Shown here piece by piece: positions 1 through 10,446 of a stretch of DNA of 64,000 nt. Position 1 is the first letter of the stretch, and each line of letters starts with the position of its first letter. The position numbers were made by a program, and so were the translations under genes. Below the pieces are notes generated by a model. It did no database searches and was not told where the DNA came from. It saw only the letters and a program-made list of their open reading frames with translations. The stretch comes from Glebionis coronaria (Eukaryota; Streptophyta; Magnoliopsida; Asterales; Asteraceae), in the NCBI GenBank assembly GCA_025667525.1, contig CM046878.1, positions 404,853,275-404,917,274 on the forward strand. The letters run 5' to 3'.

Positions 1-225
1 GTAACCACCAAAATATCACCATTTCATTTCATAGTCACTAATTGTGATCTCATGAACATGAATTAACCGTTTCTCGATTTACTTATGAGTACTCTATACT
101 CATAAACGATAATCACACCAACCTCGTTCACACAAAGTAAACACGTAAGCACAAAAATCAAGTAGTCACACATAAAATAACCTAAAAGTAAGACCAAGTG
201 ACGAACCTCAAAACCACGGTTGTCA
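1..225 (-). repeat. 3' LTR of Tekay-1 (partial)
   Basis: These 225 bases match 6977-7201 without a visible difference. On the minus strand the LTR begins TGACAACCG at 225. The remaining ~2.4 kb should lie left of the window. Confidence 0.88.
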
Positions 226-240
226 GATCACTCCCTCCTA
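226..240 (-). other. Polypurine tract of Tekay-1
   Basis: The minus strand reads TAGGAGGGAGTGATC directly before the 3' LTR. This is the expected place and composition for the plus-strand DNA priming site. Confidence 0.75.
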
Positions 241-584
241 ATAGAAATCTCGTCCCAAGATTTACTCCTTAGGATCAACACACAAACAACAAATCACACG
301 AGGATACTTGTTCTAAATGAACTCCCCTCATTTCCACGTGAACTTTAGTTCAAGTTTCAAGATACCACATGTACAAACCAAAAATAATTAAACCCATTGC
401 CAAACTCTTGACCTCACAGTCAATAAATCTTGACTCTTTGATAAAACAAAGACTCTTATTAGCACAAAACCCGAATAACCGGACATGCAAATATGCATCC
501 TCAAACAACATTTACCAATCCCAATACATGAAATGTATCATGTATACAACTCATTTCCCCCAGGTAATTCTATGCTCATAAGCT

Positions 585-1110
585 AATGGTCCGATCTTTC
601 CAAAGATCTTATATGGACCTACAAAACTCTACATCAACTCTTCTATTTTACCAAAACATACCACCCGCTACTATAGGTGAAACTTCATACATAACTCTGT
701 CACTAACTCTAGTGGTTTCCTCCTTTATTCCCTACATCCTCATTAATAGGGAACATGCCCCTCTCACCGGTGACTCTCTCCTTGTAGGAGACTTCTTGCT
801 GATGTAACACGTTCTCCAACTATCTCTAAACCTCACGCCAATGCTCTAGGCATCTTTCTCAATTACCCCTATAATATACTCATACCAACCATTACTCTAT
901 CAACGGTATACTACGCTTGCTTTCCATCGTTTCTTCCCTTGCCATAATCCTTCATAAGGCATTCCATACATATTAGGCTAACTTTTACACAAAACTTCCT
1001 ATCCCATCGCATCTGTACGCAATCCTTACAATTTCTCGACTATGTGACTTCTCATCCCTCTTGAAATATGTGATGAATTAGGCAGTCTATCGACTATCAC
1101 CCTACTCTCA
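585..1110 (-). pseudogene. Integrase remnant of Tekay-1
   Basis: Minus-strand translation near 1070-1100 gives V-I-V-D-R-L-P-N-S, a decayed form of the chromovirus integrase core motif VDRLTKSAHF with its first catalytic Asp. Around 590-720 the reverse strand resembles the integrase C-terminal region that precedes the chromodomain (GPY/F-like and 'RVMLKVSPWKG'-like patterns). Stops and frameshifts are throughout, so no functional enzyme is encoded. I cannot place a chromodomain confidently. Confidence 0.55.
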
Positions 1111-1503
1111 TCGTACTTATTCCTCAACCCAATTATGCATCCCTTTCACCAACTTCGTCCTTACATCGCCCTTTCTAAGCTAATCCTATCTATGTAGGAA
1201 GTATAGTCTACGTCCCTTTTCTCCATATGATTATCCAAGCCACGCAACATACGTGTTGACGCGTTCTCTGCTTTAGACAACTCAACTCCTGCAACCTACA
1301 TCCTTCATCCAAACCACCTATTACGTCATCCATATAGTTCAAGTTCGTCTCAGCTTCACTTCATTCTTCTTATTCCATGTCTCATCAACCATGCTTGCCT
1401 TTCCCAGATGGTACTTGGCCTTGCAATTTTCTTTCATCACTTAACTTCACCCATCACCTTTGCCAAATGTTCAATCAAGATGACTGAATATGTGTTGGAG
1501 ACG

Positions 1504-1686
1504 TTATGATCCGTATAGATCATTCTCCACGTCTCGTACACCAAATGCCTCTAGCATTCTAGGCAGATATAACAGTCTAGCTCCACTAACTAAGTCTATC
1601 CAGTTCTTCCAAATCTTCAGTTCCTGCAACGTATAAGCGATCGCCTTTCTTTGTCGTCCTCGTACGCGTCCAAATCCCTGTTCCAC
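1504..1686 (-). pseudogene. RNase H remnant of Tekay-1
   Basis: A 60-residue minus-strand frame includes R-Q-R-K-A-I-A-Y-T-L-Q-E-L-K-I, close to the family pattern QRGKVIAYASRQLK in Ty3/gypsy RNase H. The rest of the domain is degraded. It lies between the RT and integrase remnants, as expected for Ty3/gypsy. Confidence 0.55.
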
Positions 1687-1904
1687 GTATTGTCATGCTT
1701 TGCGAATTCATCTAGTCCTTCCGATAATGCCAAGATCTGCTCATCATCCAATCCACCTCTTCAGCCTCCAAAATGCTTCCTCGTCCTTCTTCACTTCACC
1801 CCTTGCTGGTTCCACGATATGCCATCATCTCTGACTACTAGTCCTGGCCAACTAAATCCTAAAACTCACACTTGAAAATCTCACGTTTCATTTCCTTTAC
1901 TAAC

Positions 1905-2110
1905 AACTCCAAAACCAACAAATAATTCGCCTCATCCTCCTTCTAAGATTTGAGTAGATCAAGATGTCGTCGATGCTCCCGATGACAACTCGTTTATATA
2001 CGTTCATGCACACTCGGTTCATTGACTCCTTGAAAACCGCTAGTGCTTTGGCGAAGCCAAATGCATAACCGTAAACCCAAAGCGTTCACACAACATCCTT
2101 AGCAATTTCA
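1905..2110 (-). pseudogene. Reverse transcriptase remnant of Tekay-1
   Basis: Minus-strand translation between about 2050 and 1945 reads A-L-A-V-F-K-E-S-M-N-R-V-C followed by S-I-D-D-I-L-I-Y-S. This is a recognisable version of the RT palm motif FIDDILIYS, with the two catalytic Asp retained and the preceding Phe changed to Ser. Stops flank it on both sides. Confidence 0.65.
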
Positions 2111-4332
2111 ACTATGTCCTCCTCACACCCTCTCTTAGCGGCAATACGAATAAATTCCTTGCAATTTCTAACAGCTCTTGTTCTTAATTCACTCCATCAA
2201 CGATTTGCCTTGGAAGACACTAACTACAACTCCTCTCACTTTTCCTACTTGCTCTATTCATGGTTCTACCTCAACGCTCCTAAACCATACAAAACCAAAA
2301 CTACATCCTGAATACACCAGATACGATCGACAAATTAAACCCACGGATAACTAACGACATTTCACGTGCACCATTTAAAACAAATCAAAAACCATGAGAC
2401 TCCAAAGAAAACTTAAACCCAAAACATGTATCAATTCCAAATGACCCATGACAACGAAAAATAATCCAAGAAACACCCAATGGTAACCAAACATATTACG
2501 CCCCGCGACATATTATTTAAACCGTGCAAAAGATCGACTTTTCCAAAAGAATTTATATCTTCTTTTTTTATTATTACCTCCCACATCTATGTGACTCAAA
2601 CAATCTACAAATAACCTTCTAGACGATCTCAAAACTCAACTCAAAGACTAGGTATCCCGTGCATCCAAAATCATAAAAAAATAAAATAAACTACTATTGA
2701 AACTCAACCTTTAACCCGACACTTGTACAATAATTTCGGCCAAGATACTGACCTCCCATGACTATACATTTTGAATATTTGAAAAGTACGTTCTGAGTAC
2801 ATAATTTTTGGCTTTTGAATCACCCAAAAAGCTTTAAAAACGAACAAGTTACGACCAAAACAATTTTATGCTAGTTGTTTTAAAAAGTAAAGAATAGACT
2901 TAGTGATCAATGCAATCCTTTTCAAGGAAAGATATAATTGTATGTGAAATATTCATAAACTCCTTTTAACCTTATATTAATAACTATAAATGACATGAAT
3001 CGGTTAAATCCAATTATATAAACTATGTAAGTAGAAAGAAATTTTACTTCGCTTTATTTTAAAGAAAGTCTTTTAGAATTTGAAATAAATAAGTGTTGAT
3101 AAAAAAAAACTTATGTTACATCTTGTTTCAAACATGACTCCAACACCTTACCCTTATTTTACCGAATACAACCAACTATCTACCTCTATTGTAGATTTCC
3201 AAGTCCCCCCTTTTTCCATATACCAACCAAAAGAAATGTAAGAATCAACCCAAAAGATTTCATTATCCCAAAAGAAATTTCCATTTATTTCAACGGACTT
3301 AAAACCCAGAACAACATTTTAAAACGTACACGTGAAATATGAACTCAAAGAATACGCTACAAGACACAGTTCAAAAAAATTCGAAACGTTGTTGAAACTC
3401 CATCAACTCCAGCACCATAAAACACGAACAAACACAAGGTACGTTCAAGTTATAATAACTAGTGAACGACCATATACCATAACTTAACACATAGTAGTAT
3501 ATATACATTCGCATATATATACCTATTAAACCACCCAAAGCATACTCGTTACTATACATATCAGATCAACCAATCGCGTCATACACTCGTTTTTCCATAC
3601 GAGTAATCACCTTCTCACCGTGCCACAACAAGGCAATAAGCCCACCTCGAAAACCAAACCATATCGTGTGACCCCATAATCACACAACACAACTATAACC
3701 CAAAACATATAACACAAAAGAACAATAGCCATATCATAGGTAGCCATTACATAAACCCATATATTATACGTATACCCAAATTCTACATCTCATAATATAC
3801 AAGCATGTACTAACCCTCTTTCATGCAATCATACTTGAGAACCCATTGAAGTTGTGGTACTTGTATAACTATGTTGGCCACCATACTTATACAATTACCC
3901 TTTCCCCAATGCACTCCCTCCTATGATGACACCTATAAGAATCAATACAACATATAACACATAAACCCATATACTCACATAAGCTCATAACCACATAACC
4001 AATAAGGTCCAAAACTCCAACTATAAAAATAACATAATAAAACTCTTGGAATACCAAAATCCATAGTCTAGCTAAAACAGCCTAGACTAAATCCAAAACA
4101 AAAATATAATCAGTTATAAGTCATGTTGCCCGTAAGAGTGGAAAGCAGCTTAAAACCCTTCCTATCCACCTACTCCTAGTAACTCGAACCACCACACGAT
4201 TCTTAGGGAACATGACTTAAACATCAAAAGAAAAATAACATACCTCAGGTATGTAGAATAACTCGATAAAAGATAGAAACTACCTTGTACTAAATTATGT
4301 ACTATAATGTACCATTTAAGCAAAATACAACA
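2111..4332. other. Unassigned interior of Tekay-1 (expected gag/protease/5' pol region)
   Basis: This AT-rich stretch occupies the place of gag and protease on the minus strand, but I cannot see a zinc knuckle, protease motif or long ORF. It is either very diverged or replaced sequence. Short ORFs here look like chance. Confidence 0.5.
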
Positions 4333-4439
4333 GTGACTAGCGTGGACGATTATGGTTCAACCCGCACTAGTCACAAACCCGAAAAGAAAATAACATGTGA
4401 CTAAGTATGAACATACTACGGTTCAATTCATACTAGTCA
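4333..4439. repeat. Two adjacent hairpin units in Tekay-1 leader
   Basis: Unit 1 (4333-4374) pairs GTGACTAG with CTAGTCAC. Unit 2 (4398-4439) pairs TGACTA-GTATGAA with TTCATACTAGTCA with one bulged A. The units are about 64 bp apart and share the loop motif GGTTCAA. They lie ~140-250 nt downstream of the primer-binding site, where retroelement RNAs often carry packaging or dimerisation structures (inference). Confidence 0.7.
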
Positions 4440-4575
4440 AAACATCGCAATAAATAACATCCAAACACATCAATTAATATAAAATGCACACATACTCCTA
4501 TGACGCCTATATGCAGGGACCCTTAAGCTATAGACTAGGCTACGCGACTAGGCAACCTAATTCTCTATAACCTGT

Positions 4576-4586
4576 CTCTGATACCA
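4576..4586 (-). other. Primer-binding site of Tekay-1 (initiator tRNA-Met type)
   Basis: The minus strand reads TGGTATCAGAG three bases after the LTR end. This is the usual complement of the 3' end of plant initiator tRNA-Met. Confidence 0.85.
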
Positions 4587-4589
4587 TTC

Positions 4590-5803
4590 TGTCACACCCC
4601 ACCATGGCGGAACATGGGGCGCGACGTATGGATATCATCACAACATGGCGTGTCTATAGAGATAACTATATGAAATAAGAAATGTCGTAAAAATGGTGAC
4701 ACGAAGGTCATGACAATATCTCAATAATGCAGGAGTCTAGGTAAGTAGGTAACAGTCCTACCTCTTACCCAAGACAATCAAATATCACAAACAAAACAAA
4801 CATATAGGTGCCAACAATATCACTTATTAAAAGAACAATCAAATAAAACTAAGAAGGAAACGGGGATTCTCCTTCTATATGCAATCCTATGCTTCTCCCA
4901 TCCTAGCCACTTATTTTCTCATGCTTAACCATAGTATCACCTGAAAGAGACACTAAAACACGTCAACATAAAGTTGGTGAGAGTCATAGGTTTAGACTCC
5001 AACGCTAAATCAGTTACAAGCTGTGAATAACAATCATCAACAAAAGAACATATGGACAATGTGTTACAATTATGTATTAACAACTATCAATCAAGACCAA
5101 TCATACCAAACCAATCCAAGGCTCCTACCTTGCCAAACAACATCATGGTACCTTAGATGATCACCCTATGTACCTATCCCAAGGCCACTACCTTGGCAAA
5201 CCACAAGGCCACTACCTTGTCAAACCACAATAACTGAGACGACACGTGTCCCCCGATCCAAATCATACACAATCAAAAATCACATAGCAGTTAATCACAT
5301 AATGTATACACAAGTCCATCACAAACCATAAAAACATTCACAGCAACAATTTAGAAATAACTCAACACAGTGTCTCTTCCATCCTATCTGGAAGTCAAAA
5401 TCAATATTAAACATGGGACTATGAAACTCACCTGATAGCTCCTTCACACGTCCTTGCACTAGCAACAAGCTAACAAACCAAAAACACGAAATCAATAAAC
5501 GAACCAATCACTAAGATGGCTCATTAACCTATGATGGACATCTAGCATATTCTCACATATATACCTCATTAATAAGCTCTAATTACCCCAATACCCTTCC
5601 TTAACAAGTCCTTAACTTGGTTAAGTTTAATAACTAACCCGTTCGTATTTTACCCAAAACAGTCCCAGTTTTAGGTCTCAAAACTTTAGGTCAAACGCAC
5701 ACTTAAACCTACCCATGGTTTCTTTAAAAGGAATATTCATACCCTTACATATGTTGGCTAACACCTCCCACTTGCTCTAACCTTAAAGCTACTGTTAAGG
5801 CCC

Positions 5804-5837
<34 letters not shown>

Positions 5838-7201
5838 ACTTTTGTCATTCCAGATTTCCTGATTTTAAACGTACTAAAAGTTTGTTACCATTAAGGGGTC
5901 TTACCCTAAACCACCACCTTAGCCCAAGTGCAGATATTAACTACAATATATAAACCGTCTCTCACTTTCGTGAGAAGATCCCAATGCAATCCTAAGTGCC
6001 CCAAACAACCCAAAACTTAAAAAGAAAACAGGCTGAATTCAAAACTGTTTTGACCTCCGACTGTTGTAACCTGTTTTTGACCCAATTCCCGACCTCCAAT
6101 TTAGTTCTCGTTTCTTGCATTGGAAAGCAACTTCAAATATCTTTCCAAGGGTACTTGGATCGTAAAATAAGAGTTTATAGAACTCCCGATATGATCAAAA
6201 CAATTGACTCAATATCTGCCCAGTTTTTAAAAACGGGTTTAAACAAATTGAACTAATTAATTACCCATAACCCCATCTAATACAAGCCCTAGATTATATG
6301 ATCATCATATTATGATTATAACATCATTAATTTACTGATTTTATATGAACCCTAACCCTAATCCATCATAAGAATGATTAAGAAATCATTAAAACAATTA
6401 AATTAAAAAGGGATTAAAGACTTTACCTTCGATTTATGAAAACCCCAAAAAAATATGAAGAACCCTAATTTTTGTGAAACCCACGAATTTAATTTTTCTC
6501 CAGGGGATAGATAATGAATTTTGGTTGTGTACAAAATAATATATAGGGTATGGGTGAATCCTAGTCCAACCCAAAGCCTACTTTCCTTTTTTTTTCCTTT
6601 TTTTCCTTTTTTTTCTCTTCTAAACCGACCCAAACACCCCTAATTTCGTTTTTTCCTTTATTTTTTTTCTTTTTATTGTTAATTAATACCTTATTAATAT
6701 TACCTTAATTTACCTTAATTTATTACAGCTCTTAAAGCTTCCAAAACCCCAAAACCGTAAAACTAGTCAATTTTACGCGTTTTATCGTAAAAGACGTAAA
6801 ATATACACTTTTAAAAAAAATCTCAAATTTTTAAATAAACTTTATAACTATGTCCTAAATGACTTAAAACCATCCCAAAAAATATTCATATGGCTAATTA
6901 CCTTATCCGAGACCTCTAAATGCTAAACCGTAAGTCCTAAAAAAATACATTATTACTATAATACTTATACGTATACGTAACCACCAAAATATCACCATTT
7001 CATTTCATAGTCACTAATTGTGATCTCATGAACATGAATTAACCGTTTCTCGATTTACTTATGAGTACTCTATACTCATAAACGATAATCACACCAACCT
7101 CGTTCACACAAAGTAAACACGTAAGCACAAAAATCAAGTAGTCACACATAAAATAACCTAAAAGTAAGACCAAGTGACGAACCTCAAAACCACGGTTGTC
7201 A
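4590..7201 (-). repeat. 5' LTR of Tekay-1
   Basis: This 2612-bp LTR begins TGACAACCG (minus strand, at 7201) and ends GGGTGTGACA at 4590, next to the primer-binding site. It holds an (AT)15 microsatellite. Short ORFs inside it appear non-coding. Confidence 0.85.
5806..5835. repeat. (AT)15 microsatellite
   Basis: An uninterrupted 30-base AT dinucleotide run within the Tekay-1 5' LTR. Confidence 0.97.
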
Positions 7202-8514
7202 CAATAAATCCCAATCTTGATGGCACCCCGTGGTTTGCCGATATTGCAAACTACTTAGCGGGTGGTGTTCTCATCCAAGGGTTAACATCCCAACAAAAGA
7301 AGAAGTTCTTGCACGATGTTAAGACTTACTTTTGGGATGACCCTTTTCTATTCAAACAATGTGCTGATCTGATCATTCGTCGATGTGTTGACGGACCGGA
7401 AGCTTTTGATATTCTCCAAGCTTGCCACAAAGGACCCATCGGTGGTCACTTTGGTCCCAAATACACCGCCAAAAAAGTGTTTGACTCGGGATTCTATTGG
7501 CCCACCATTTATCGTGATGCTCACGAGATGGTTAAACATTGTGATGCTTGCCAAAAACAAGGCAAGATCACAAATAAAGATGAGATGCCTCAAAATTTCA
7601 TACAAGAATGTGAAATCTTTGATGTATGGGGCATCGACTTTATGGGGCCATTCCCGTCTTCTAAAGGCAACAAATACATCCTTGTCGCTGTCGACTACGT
7701 TTCTAAATGGGTTGAAGCCAAAGCTTTACCCACTAACGACGCGAGGGTGGTTTGTAATTTCTTGAAACAACTGTTTGCTCGTTTCGGTGTTCCTCGTGCT
7801 ATTATCAGTGACCGCGGGACTCATTTTTGCAACGATCAATTTGCAAGAGTCATGGCTAAGTATGGTGTCAATCACCGTCTTTCCACCGCTTATCATCCTC
7901 AAACCAACGGTCAAGCCGAGATATCCAACCGTGGATTGAAGAGAATTTTGGAACGTACTGTGGGAGAGCATCGTGCCTCGTGGGCCGATAAACTTGATGA
8001 TGCTCTGTGGGCTTTCCGTACCGCCTATAAGACACCGATTGGTTGTACACCTTATCGTCTTGTGTACGGGAAAGCCTGCCACCTCCCCATCGAGTTGGAA
8101 CATAAGGCATACTGGGCCTTGAAGTGGGCTAACTTCGACATCAACAAAGCCGGTGATTTTCGAAAGATTCAACTCAACGAGCTACAAGAATTGAGGAATC
8201 AAGCTTACGAGAACTCATTGATTTACAAGGAGAAGACCAAGATTATCCACGATGCTAAAATCAAGAACCGAGAGTTCAACGTTGGTGATCAAGTCTTACT
8301 CTTTAACTCTCGGTTGAAGATTTTCTCAGGCAAGTTAAAGAGCCGCTGGTCTGGTCCATTCACCATCGCCAATGTCTTTCCCAATGGTACCATTGAGCTT
8401 TCTCAGCCAAATGGGCCCAACTTCAAGGTGAATGGCCAGCGTTTGAAATTGTACTTTGGTGAGGACATCTCTCAGGAGATGATTCCATCCCTCACCACGT
8501 TTCCCTTGAATTAG
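7202..8514 (+). CDS. Athila-like integrase, open but 5'-truncated
   Basis: A 446-residue open frame starts at an ATG at 7174, but its first nine codons come from the antisense end of the Tekay-1 LTR. The native pol part begins near 7202. An HHCC zinc-binding module is visible (His85, His92, Cys123, Cys126 in the open-frame numbering). The core has Asp155 (W-G-I-D-F-M-G), Asp213 (I-S-D-R-G-T) and Glu249 (Q-A-E), a perfect D,D-35-E spacing. A C-terminal K-S-R-W-S-G-P-F motif matches the GPY/F module. This enzyme would insert element cDNA into chromosomal DNA. RT and RNase H were cut off by the Tekay-1 insertion, so it cannot be made as a normal polyprotein. Confidence 0.92.
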
Positions 8515-8520
8515 TTCGGG

Positions 8521-8580
8521 ACCGAGTCAGGCTCGCGACTCGGTAAACAAAAACAAGCGCTCCTCGGGAGGCAACCCGAG
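8521..8580 (+). promoter_or_regulatory. Two stem-loops just after the pol stop codon
   Basis: ACCGAGTC pairs with GACTCGGT (8521-8544), and CTCGGG pairs with CCCGAG (8563-8580). Element D keeps a related stem at 31759-31778, also ~100 nt after its last stop. Position and conservation suggest an RNA structure; its function is unknown. Confidence 0.6.
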
Positions 8581-10432
8581 TATCTATCCCCCTTTCCCGT
8601 TTTTTATCATAAGTGTAGGGGGAGCTATATAGGTTGCTTGTTTTTGGATGGTGATGTGATTACAGGGATTATTGCATTCTTGGAATCTTTGAAGAACCGT
8701 GCTCCCATGTTATCCACAATACTGGTTCTATCTCTCCACTATCGTGATTCAATTATCTTCATATTCACATTTGAAATTGATCACTTTAGTCGTCTCTTCC
8801 TTAGCTTGAGTTAACCAACGTGCACAATGTCATAAGTGTAGGGGAGATTTTTCCCACATGCTTAAACATTGAGGACAATGTTTATCTTAAGTGCAGGGGG
8901 GACTTCTATCGAAGTTTTAAGTGGACTTTTCCATGAAAATGCCTTCATTTAACCAGAAAATCCTGTTTTTCAACATTTTTCAAACTTTTTATTAACTTTG
9001 GCCATTTTGTCGTAATTGGTAAATTTTTATTTTGCTTTCATATGTGTATATTCCGCAATAAATTCAGAAAAATTAATAAAATAGTTTTAGCAAGTTTAGA
9101 TATCTTAGATATATTAGGCCCGTTGTGAATATTTTGACTCAACCCGAATAGACTTATCCAAGTTTATTCTAGCTAGTATCCTTAACCAGGTAGACCTTAA
9201 TTGGTTTATTAGGCTAAGTGTCCACGAGTCTCATTATTTGAGATTTTAAACTGTGGAGGACGAGAAATGATAGAGTCAATTATAAGTCGGAATTCTTACG
9301 CAAGCTCACTTGGTGTAATTATTTGCCTATTCTCCCATCACTTGCTAATAACTTATCTGCAATAAGTAAGGTCGTACGATTTGAAAAGTTACTTAGCTTT
9401 TAGCCCAAGATCGTTTAAAAGTTGCTCGGTAATGATAAGAGTTCATAGCCAAGGCATAACTTATGAAGCGGGGCGCGAAGATTGGCGAATCCGAAAAGGC
9501 CCTAACAAGGCATGAGGATTCAATTTTATTGCTGAAGATCCAAAAGTGATGTGAAAAGCATTATTCCCAAAGTCAATATGAAGGATCAAGACTCACGACG
9601 AAAAGCAATCAACTCCCACTAAGATGATGGAGAAGTCTATCCGAAAAGACCCTAACAAGGTATGAGGATAAATAGATCCAAGTCCGAAAAGGAGGCGGAT
9701 CGTTGTATCTCAGAATCCCAAATAGAGATTGAAGAAATAATCATGAAGTCGTGGTCAACAAAGTTGGAGTACCCCTCAAAAGTCTCCAAGTGAAGAAACT
9801 CTATGAACGATGAGAAGACCATTATCTCAAGAACGTCTCTCGAAGATATGAAGTATGAAGTACATGCCAAATATCGGCCCGAGAAAGGTCTCAAATCGTG
9901 AACCGAGTTATGCCAAGATATGAACTTTTTGATATCCCGAGAAGCAGTTTTAAGAGATTTTGTCCTTTAGCTAACTATTGCTCAAATCGTCCTACTTTGC
10001 TTTCAGCCTAAATAAACTATCGAAATAAGTCCAACAATGCATCTTCATGATCATTCTAAGACAAAAATAAAATATAAGAGATACACATAGGAATAAGGGA
10101 GTTTAAGCATTTAATTAAGCCATGTGTGTAAGTGTTTGAATTGCTAACTTATAATAACAATGATCTCGTTTTTAAGCTTAGTTTGGGGAACGTGAAACTT
10201 GAGGGTGATAAATCTTCGCAGCACCAAAGCCCTAATGTAAGTCCTCGATCTCTTTACAAGTTATTTCCACATAACTATGTTCTATCCTTTTGTTTATTTT
10301 AAAAAGTTTTAATTTCTCTTAGTGCTTTAATTTTTGTTTAGTAGCATTTAAATAAGGCCAAGGTTAATTAATTATGAGAAAAGTGTAAAGTTGCTTTATC
10401 ACTAAGCATTGCATGAGGGCATGACAATGGTT
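8581..10432 (+). other. Athila-1 3' non-coding region
   Basis: No coding potential is seen. It contains the perfect inverted repeat AACATTG-agga-CAATGTT (8865-8882), each side flanked by 'aagtgtaggggg'-like purine runs. Near 9490-9690 there are repeated modules with the words 'ccgaaaag' and 'cctaacaagg'. Long stretches (for example 9240-9310 and 10070-10190) align by eye with 32410-32470 and 33150-33260 of element D. The two elements therefore share a conserved 3' untranslated segment although their LTRs differ. Confidence 0.65.
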
Positions 10433-10446
10433 AAGTGTAGGGGATT
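10433..10446 (+). other. Polypurine tract of Athila-1
   Basis: AAGTGTAGGGGATT directly precedes the LTR start TGATAGG. Confidence 0.8.

Larger units (their letters stand above)
1..7201 (-). mobile_element. Tekay-1: Ty3/gypsy chromovirus-like LTR retrotransposon, cut by window start
   Basis: Positions 1-225 are repeated base for base at 6977-7201, which marks the matching ends of two LTRs. On the minus strand the element runs 5' LTR (7201-4590), primer-binding site, decayed interior, polypurine tract, 3' LTR (225 leftwards, continuing outside the window). The interior keeps recognisable RT, RNase H and integrase remnants in the order RT-RH-INT, which is the Ty3/gypsy order. It has no intact ORF. 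The element lies inside Athila-like element 1, just upstream of that element's integrase zinc-binding region. The target duplication cannot be checked because the left end is missing. The Tekay/Del assignment rests on the long LTR, the iMet-type primer site and the remnant motifs. Confidence 0.82.

Noticed and set aside
369..807. Plus-strand ORFs at the left edge as host genes
   Set aside because: They overlap the antisense of a decayed chromovirus integrase and have no coding features of their own.
7348..8172. Minus-strand ORFs opposite the Athila-1 integrase
   Set aside because: These are antisense shadows of a clear plus-strand integrase with complete catalytic motifs.
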